Shown piece by piece: positions 59,253 to 64,000 of a stretch of DNA of 64,000 bases. Each line of letters begins with the position of its first letter. Within the stretch, counting starts at the first letter, position 1. The stretch is from CAVQJU01 sp963712905 (GTDB lineage: Bacteria > Acidobacteriota > Vicinamibacteria > Vicinamibacterales > CAVVIG01). Under the pieces are notes generated by a model. The model searched no databases. It was not told where the DNA came from and saw only the letters and a list, made by a program, of their open reading frames with translations. Location: assembly GCA_963712905.1 (NCBI GenBank), contig CAVQJU010000023.1, forward strand, positions 191,352 through 255,351, written 5' to 3'. The position numbers and the translations under genes are program-made.

Positions 59253-60806
59253 ATGAAGATCTCGATCATCGCTCTTTCTGTCGCCCTTCCCCTTGTCCTC
59301 GCGACGGGTGCTATGGCGCAAAACGTCGACCCCGCGCTGCTGCTGAACCCGCCGGCCGATAGCTGGCCCACCTATCACGGCGACTACTCCGGCCGGCATC
59401 ACAGTAGCCTGTCGCGCATCACACCGGACAACGTGAACCAGATGACGCTGGCGTGGGCGTTCCAGACCAATTCAACGCGAACTGTGAAATCGACGCCGAT
59501 CCTGGTGAACGGTGTGATCTACCTCACGGCGCCAGACGCCATCTGGGCCATCGATGCGCGCACGGGTCGTCAGATGTGGACGTACTCCTATCCGGCGAAC
59601 GATGCCTTCCACATCGGACACCGGGGTGCAGCCGTCTACCAGGATTCCGTGTTCCTGACGACCCCGGATGCACATCTCGTGGCGCTCGACGCGCGCACTG
59701 GAACCGTGAAATGGGACGTCGTCATCGCCGACTCGAAACGAGGGTTCTGGTCGACCAACGCTCCTCTTCTGATCCGCAATCACCTCATCGTTGGCGTGTC
59801 GGGCGACTTCGACAATTTGCCCGGAACGCTGAGGTCGTTCGATCCCGCCACGGGTAAAGCGCAGTGGACGTTCTACAGCACGCCGCCGCTTGGGACCCCC
59901 GACTCCATTAGCGGCGGAGCCACCGGCGGACAGATGTGGATGACCGGCACCTACGATCCGGCGCTCAACCTCATGTTCGTCGGAACCGGCAATCCGACTC
60001 CCGTGTTGAACGGCGAGGCCCGCCCCGGCGACAACAAATGGACCTGCAGCATCGTGGCGCTGAATCCCGACACCGGGACGTTGGCGTGGGGATTTCAAGC
60101 ATCACCCCACGATACCCACGATTGGGACGCCGCCGAAGTTCCCGTACTCGTCGACGCGCCGTTCAATGGAGCACCTCGCAAGCTTCTGCTTCAGGCGTCG
60201 CGCAACGGCTATTTCTTTGTGCTCGATCGAACGAACGGTAAGAGCCTGCTGACCACGCCCTTTGCCGCTGTCAACTGGACCAAAGGAATCGACAAGGAGG
60301 GGCGTACGATCCCGAATCCCGACAAGGAGCCCCATCGCGACGGTCGCCTCGTCGCTCCCGATGAAGCGGGCGCTACGAACTACCGATCGCCGAGCTTCGA
60401 CGCGCGGACCGGCCTGCTCATCGTGAGCGCTGTCGACGCATACGGCGTCTACTTCTTCAAGCAGGCGCACGGAGCGTACGGCTGGGCGGGCGCCGATTCC
60501 ACCGTCTGGGCCAGCTCGTCGCTGCGAGCCATCGATTACCAGACCGGCAAGATCCGCTGGAGTCACGACCTCGGCCAGGGCTCCGGTTCGGCCGGGGTCT
60601 TGACGACCGACAGCGGGCTGACCTTCACCGGCGACAACAGTAACAACGTGATGGCCCTCCGGACGAGCGACGGCAAGACGCTCTGGCATTCGGGAATCGG
60701 GCGGGTCGGCAACTCACCTATCACCGCTGAAATCGACGGCCGCCAGCACGTCATCGTTGGTGGCGGCACTGCGCTCTATGCGTGGACGCTGCCCGTAGCG
60801 CGCTGA
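59253..60806 (+). CDS. PQQ-dependent dehydrogenase, periplasmic
   Basis: The 517-residue protein has a signal peptide (ALSVALPLVLATGAMAQ) and an eight-bladed propeller of PQQ dehydrogenase type: WPTYHGDYSGRHHSSLSRIT, LAWAFQTNSTRTVKSTPILV, IDARTGRQMWTYSYP, QASPHDTHDWDAAEVPVLVD (the conserved HDTHDWD near the active site), and GLTFTGDNSNNVMALRTSDG. It oxidises an alcohol or aldose in the periplasm and passes electrons to the cytochrome c encoded upstream. The substrate is likely a sugar or polyol, from the context. Confidence 0.92.
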   Translation: MKISIIALSVALPLVLATGAMAQNVDPALLLNPPADSWPTYHGDYSGRHHSSLSRITPDNVNQMTLAWAFQTNSTRTVKSTPILVNGVIYLTAPDAIWAIDARTGRQMWTYSYPANDAFHIGHRGAAVYQDSVFLTTPDAHLVALDARTGTVKWDVVIADSKRGFWSTNAPLLIRNHLIVGVSGDFDNLPGTLRSFDPATGKAQWTFYSTPPLGTPDSISGGATGGQMWMTGTYDPALNLMFVGTGNPTPVLNGEARPGDNKWTCSIVALNPDTGTLAWGFQASPHDTHDWDAAEVPVLVDAPFNGAPRKLLLQASRNGYFFVLDRTNGKSLLTTPFAAVNWTKGIDKEGRTIPNPDKEPHRDGRLVAPDEAGATNYRSPSFDARTGLLIVSAVDAYGVYFFKQAHGAYGWAGADSTVWASSSLRAIDYQTGKIRWSHDLGQGSGSAGVLTTDSGLTFTGDNSNNVMALRTSDGKTLWHSGIGRVGNSPITAEIDGRQHVIVGGGTALYAWTLPVAR

Positions 60807-60818
60807 GGAGACAGGACC

Positions 60819-62309
60819 ATTTCCGTTCTTGGCATCGACATCGGCACCAGCGGCTCGCGCGCCGTGCTCCTCGACGATGGCGGTCGCCTTGTCGCGGCGG
60901 CGACGGCCGATCATGCGCCATTCAGATCGCCGCAGACCGGATGGGCCGAGCAGGATCCGGAAGACTGGTGGTCGGCGTGTCGGCAGGCCACCCACGCCGT
61001 GCTGCGCCAGGGAGGGGCCGCCGGTCGCGTAACGGCTATAGGGCTCTCCGGCCAGATGCATGGCGCGGTGTTGCTGGACGAACGCGGCGACGTCGTTCGC
61101 CCATCAATCATCTGGTGTGATCAACGCACCGAAGATGAATGCCGCTGGCTGATCGACACGATCGGCGCACGTCGTTTGCTTGAGCTCACCGCGAATCCCG
61201 CGCTGACGAATTTCACGCTGACGAAGCTACTCTGGGTCCGCGCGCGCGAGCCGAAACTCTGGGACCGGGTCCGCCACGTGCTCCTCCCCAAAGACTACGT
61301 GCGCTACCGCTTGAGCGGCGAGTTCGCGACCGACGTCTCCGATGCATCAGGCACACTGCTGCTCGACGTGGCGCGGAGGCAGTGGTCTCGCGCGCTCATC
61401 GACGCCGTCGGTCTCGACGCACACGTGCTGCCCGCCGTCTTCGAGTCGACGGAGGTCTGCGGGCGCGTGTCGGCCTCGGGGTCGGCAGCTACGGGAATGG
61501 CGGAAGGTACCCCGATCGTCGCCGGTGCGGGTGATCAAGCAGCCGGTGCAGTCGGTATGGGCATCACGCGGCCGGGGGCGGTCAGCGCAACGATCGGCAC
61601 CTCCGGCGTTGTGTTCGCCGCAACCGATCGCCCAGCGGTCGATCGCCAAGGTCGTGTGCACACGTTCTGTCATGCGGTCCCCGATCGGTGGCATGTCATG
61701 GGCGTGACGCAAGCCGCTGGTCTATCGCTGCGCTGGCTTCGCGATCAGCTGGCTGCACCTGGAACGGCTCCGCCGTCATACGATGATCTAACGGCGGAGG
61801 CCGGGCGGGTCCCGGCCGGCGCGGATGGTGTCCTCTGGGCACCGTACCTGATGGGCGAGCGCACGCCCTATTGCGATCCGTCGATTCGGGCGGCGTTTAT
61901 CGGAATCGCTGCCAATCATGGGCGCGGTCATCTGGTTCGCGCCGTCATGGAAGGCGTGGCGTTCAGTCTGCGCGACTCGTTCGCCATCTTCGACGAGATG
62001 CACGTTCCGGTCGAGCGTGTTCGACTCGGCGGTGGAGGCGCACGCTCGCTTCTCTGGCGTCAGATTCAGGCCGACATTTACGGGCGCTCCGTCGAAACGG
62101 TCGCGGCCGACGAAGGAGCGGCGCTTGGTGCCGCCATTCTCGCCGCCGTTGGGTGTGGTGTCTTTCCCAGTGTGGATGCGGCCTGCGAAACGCTGGTCCA
62201 CACGGCGCAGACGACGGAAAGCAATGTGGCCGTTGTTGCGCAGATGACCGAACGCTACGACGCGTATCGCCGTATTTATCCTGCCCTTCGACAGATTCAG
62301 TATGCCTAA
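60819..62309 (+). CDS. xylB: Xylulokinase (FGGY family), apparent AUU start
   Basis: The 496-residue protein is a FGGY carbohydrate kinase: VLGIDIGTSGSRAVLLDDGG, AIGLSGQMHGAVLLDERGDV, WCDQRTEDECRWL, IVAGAGDQAAGAVGMGITRP, YLMGERTPYCDPS and LGGGGARSLLWRQIQADIYG. SGQMHG is typical of xylulokinase, which phosphorylates D-xylulose. The frame is closed upstream by the stop of the PQQ gene; the only codon where the family normally begins is ATT at 60819 (ATTTCCGTTCTT), with a GAGGAG site 7 bases before. Either a rare AUU start is used or an ATG was changed. A GTG at 60864 would remove the ATP-binding loop. Confidence 0.9.
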   Translation: MSVLGIDIGTSGSRAVLLDDGGRLVAAATADHAPFRSPQTGWAEQDPEDWWSACRQATHAVLRQGGAAGRVTAIGLSGQMHGAVLLDERGDVVRPSIIWCDQRTEDECRWLIDTIGARRLLELTANPALTNFTLTKLLWVRAREPKLWDRVRHVLLPKDYVRYRLSGEFATDVSDASGTLLLDVARRQWSRALIDAVGLDAHVLPAVFESTEVCGRVSASGSAATGMAEGTPIVAGAGDQAAGAVGMGITRPGAVSATIGTSGVVFAATDRPAVDRQGRVHTFCHAVPDRWHVMGVTQAAGLSLRWLRDQLAAPGTAPPSYDDLTAEAGRVPAGADGVLWAPYLMGERTPYCDPSIRAAFIGIAANHGRGHLVRAVMEGVAFSLRDSFAIFDEMHVPVERVRLGGGGARSLLWRQIQADIYGRSVETVAADEGAALGAAILAAVGCGVFPSVDAACETLVHTAQTTESNVAVVAQMTERYDAYRRIYPALRQIQYA

Positions 62310-63465
62310 TCCATTCGCACCGCGACCAGAAGACAAGTTTTCGTTCGGCCTCTGGACGGTCGGAAATCGAGGTCGCGACCCGTTCGGCGACGTTGTTCGC
62401 CCACCGCTATCTCCCACCGATTCGGTGGCGATGCTGGCGGAGGCGGGCGCGTGGGGAGTGAACCTCCACGACAACGATCTGGTACCGATCGATGCAGCGC
62501 CGGCCGATCGCGATCGCATCGTCAAGGACTTCATCCACGCCTGCCGGCAAAGCGGCATCGTTGTGCCGATGACGACCGTGAATCTCTTTTTCGATCCGGT
62601 GTTCCGCGATGGTGCGTTCACCGCCAACGACGATCGCGTCCGCGCGTACGCCGTTCAGAAAACGATGCGGGCGATGGATCTCGGCGCCGAGCTCGGCGCG
62701 AAGATCTTCGTGTTGTGGGGCGGGCGCGAAGGCACCGAGACCGACTCGTGCCGTCGGCCAGACGAAGCCGTCAAACGACTGAGGGAGGCGGTCAACTACC
62801 TCTGCGAGTACTCGATCGATCAGAAGTACGGCTTCAGGATCGCGCTCGAGGCAAAGCCAAACGAACCACGTGGCGACATCTATATGCCGACCACCGGCGC
62901 CTACCTCGGGTTCATCGCAACGCTGGATCATCCGGAGATGGTCGGGGTGAATCCCGAGGTGGCACACGAACAGATGGCCGGCCTGAATTTCCTGCACGCC
63001 GTGGCCCAGGCGTGGGAAGCTGGGAAGCTGTTTCACATCGATCTCAACGATCAGGTCTCAGGCCGCTACGACCAGGATTTTCGATTTGGATCGGCGAACG
63101 TCAAGTCGGCGTTTTTTCTGGTGAAGTTTCTCGAGGACGTCGGCTACGACGGCCCCCGCCATTTCGACGCGCACGCGTACCGCACCGAGGATGACGAAGG
63201 TGTCCGAGATTTCGCGCGCGGTTGCATGCGCACATACTTGATCTTGCGCGAACGGGGAAAGCGGTGGAACGCCGACCCCGACGTGCGGGCGATTCTCGCC
63301 GAGCTGAATAGAACGCACGGCGCCCCGTCTCTCGCGCGGTATTCGCCGGCGGGGCGCGATGCCCTGCTTGCTGCGCCGCTCGATCGCATTGCGCTCGCGA
63401 CAGAACGGCTAGCCTACGAACGGCTGGATCAGCTCACAATAGAGGCACTACTCGGCATCCGGTAG
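62302..63465 (+). CDS. xylA: Xylose isomerase
   Basis: The 387-residue protein matches the actinobacterial-type (class I) xylose isomerase: KFSFGLWTVGNRGRDPFGDV, GAWGVNLHDNDLVP, KIFVLWGGREGTETDSC, IALEAKPNEPRGDIYMPTTG (metal-binding Glu and Lys), MVGVNPEVAHEQMAGLNFLH, LFHIDLNDQVSGRYDQD and HFDAHAYRTEDDEG. It converts D-xylose to D-xylulose, the substrate of the kinase encoded upstream. The ATG overlaps the end of xylB by 8 bp, so the two are translationally coupled. Confidence 0.95.
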   Translation: MPNPFAPRPEDKFSFGLWTVGNRGRDPFGDVVRPPLSPTDSVAMLAEAGAWGVNLHDNDLVPIDAAPADRDRIVKDFIHACRQSGIVVPMTTVNLFFDPVFRDGAFTANDDRVRAYAVQKTMRAMDLGAELGAKIFVLWGGREGTETDSCRRPDEAVKRLREAVNYLCEYSIDQKYGFRIALEAKPNEPRGDIYMPTTGAYLGFIATLDHPEMVGVNPEVAHEQMAGLNFLHAVAQAWEAGKLFHIDLNDQVSGRYDQDFRFGSANVKSAFFLVKFLEDVGYDGPRHFDAHAYRTEDDEGVRDFARGCMRTYLILRERGKRWNADPDVRAILAELNRTHGAPSLARYSPAGRDALLAAPLDRIALATERLAYERLDQLTIEALLGIR

Positions 63466-63478
63466 AAGGAGAAGGGCC

Positions 63479-64000
63479 ATGCGGCGTGTTGGCTGGTGTG
63501 TGAGCGTTCTCGGCATCATCATCGTTGGCATCGGGGCCATGTCGCTCCATGGGGCGGCGCCGATCCGCGTGATGATTCTCGATGGCGAGAGCGGCGGGCC
63601 CTATCATCGCTGGCAAGTGGTTACATCCGTGCTGCAGACAGAACTGAGCGAAACAGGCCTCTTCGAGGTCGAGGTCGTCACGGCTCCGCCCGCCGGAGGC
63701 GACTTCGCCAATTTCAACCCGGACTTCAGCAAATACCGCGCTGTCGTCTTCAACTACGACGCGCCCGACGACCGCTGGCCTGCAAGCTTGAAAACGTCGT
63801 TCGAAAGTTCCATGCAGAACGGCGGCGGCCTGGTCAGCGTCCACGCGGCCGACAATGCGTTCCCGAACTGGCAGGCGTTCAACGAAATGAACGGCGTCGG
63901 CGGCTGGCGTAACAGAAACGAGCAAGCCGGCCCGATGTGGTACTACAAGGCCGGCAAGCTCCTCCGAGACTCCGCGCCTGGCAATGCCGGGAGTCACGGA
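63479..64000 (+). CDS. ThuA-like (trehalose-utilisation) domain protein, 3' end outside the window
   Basis: The visible 174 residues begin with a signal anchor (VSVLGIIIVGIGAMSLHG) followed by a ThuA-like glutamine-amidotransferase-fold domain: IRVMILDGESGGPYHRWQVV, FEVEVVTAPPAGGDFANF, YRAVVFNYDAPDDRW, GGGLVSVHAADNAFPNWQAF and GGWRNRNEQAGPMWYY. ThuA-like proteins are common in sugar-degradation clusters of Acidobacteriota and Planctomycetota; their reaction is not established. An AGAAGGAGAAGG site precedes the ATG at 63479, 13 bp after the xylA stop. Confidence 0.85.
   Translation, partial: MRRVGWCVSVLGIIIVGIGAMSLHGAAPIRVMILDGESGGPYHRWQVVTSVLQTELSETGLFEVEVVTAPPAGGDFANFNPDFSKYRAVVFNYDAPDDRWPASLKTSFESSMQNGGGLVSVHAADNAFPNWQAFNEMNGVGGWRNRNEQAGPMWYYKAGKLLRDSAPGNAGSHG

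Overview
The window is a high-GC bacterial chromosome segment whose gene content most resembles Acidobacteriota, probably class Vicinamibacteria. This is inferred from gene families (DUF4159, secreted PQQ-repeat proteins, many lipid- or signal-peptide-bearing proteins of unknown function); there is no rRNA or other phylogenetic marker, and no tRNA, CRISPR array, insertion sequence or prophage was seen.

Layout. (1) 0-16.7 kb: mostly secreted and envelope proteins: DUF4159, an amidohydrolase, a membrane protein/SRPBCC pair, an SH3-barrel protein, a PQQ-repeat protein, a coiled-coil/PilZ protein, an Omp85-type barrel and a large secreted protein. (2) 16.7-24.7 kb: central carbohydrate block: pyruvate kinase, glycogen phosphorylase, L-lactate dehydrogenase, class II fructose-bisphosphate aldolase and phosphofructokinase, linking glycogen breakdown to lactate. 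(3) 24.7-32.1 kb: one tightly packed + strand operon for a membrane-associated molybdopterin oxidoreductase: a cytochrome-b-like anchor, a nitrate-reductase-like catalytic subunit, a four-cluster ferredoxin subunit, a Rieske protein, a small membrane protein, an HPP-family (putative nitrite transporter) protein, a TauE/SafE permease and an NnrS/heme-copper-like membrane protein. A multi-GAF hybrid histidine kinase and a response regulator follow. (4) 36.3-39.0 kb: an AlgI-type MBOAT acyltransferase and an AlgX/AlgJ-like partner for exopolysaccharide acetylation. (5) 39-53.5 kb: secreted proteins (PPC repeats, PKD lipoprotein, lectin-like), an amidase, a ParB-like protein, RidA, a methyltransferase, MmgE/PrpD and a metallo-beta-lactamase-fold protein carrying EF-hand-like loops. 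(6) 53.5-56.2 kb: RNA-binding and stress genes: three cold-shock proteins, an RRM protein and an aquaporin. (7) 57.2-64 kb: a sugar-oxidation/xylose operon (Gfo/Idh oxidoreductase, diheme cytochrome c, PQQ dehydrogenase, xylulokinase, xylose isomerase, ThuA-like protein).

Two features stand out. First, about 120 nt of sequence is repeated three times around the cold-shock/aquaporin genes (near 53.9, 54.95 and 56.8 kb), all on the minus strand. Two copies end in strong intrinsic terminators and the flanking stems appear to covary, so this looks like a small-RNA or leader-RNA family. Second, several genes are broken only by extra single bases (about 40 in total, concentrated at 25.9-27.4 kb and 36.4-38.9 kb) while the protein sequence between them is intact. 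Consensus insertion errors are the most likely cause, but the regional clustering deserves a check against reads.
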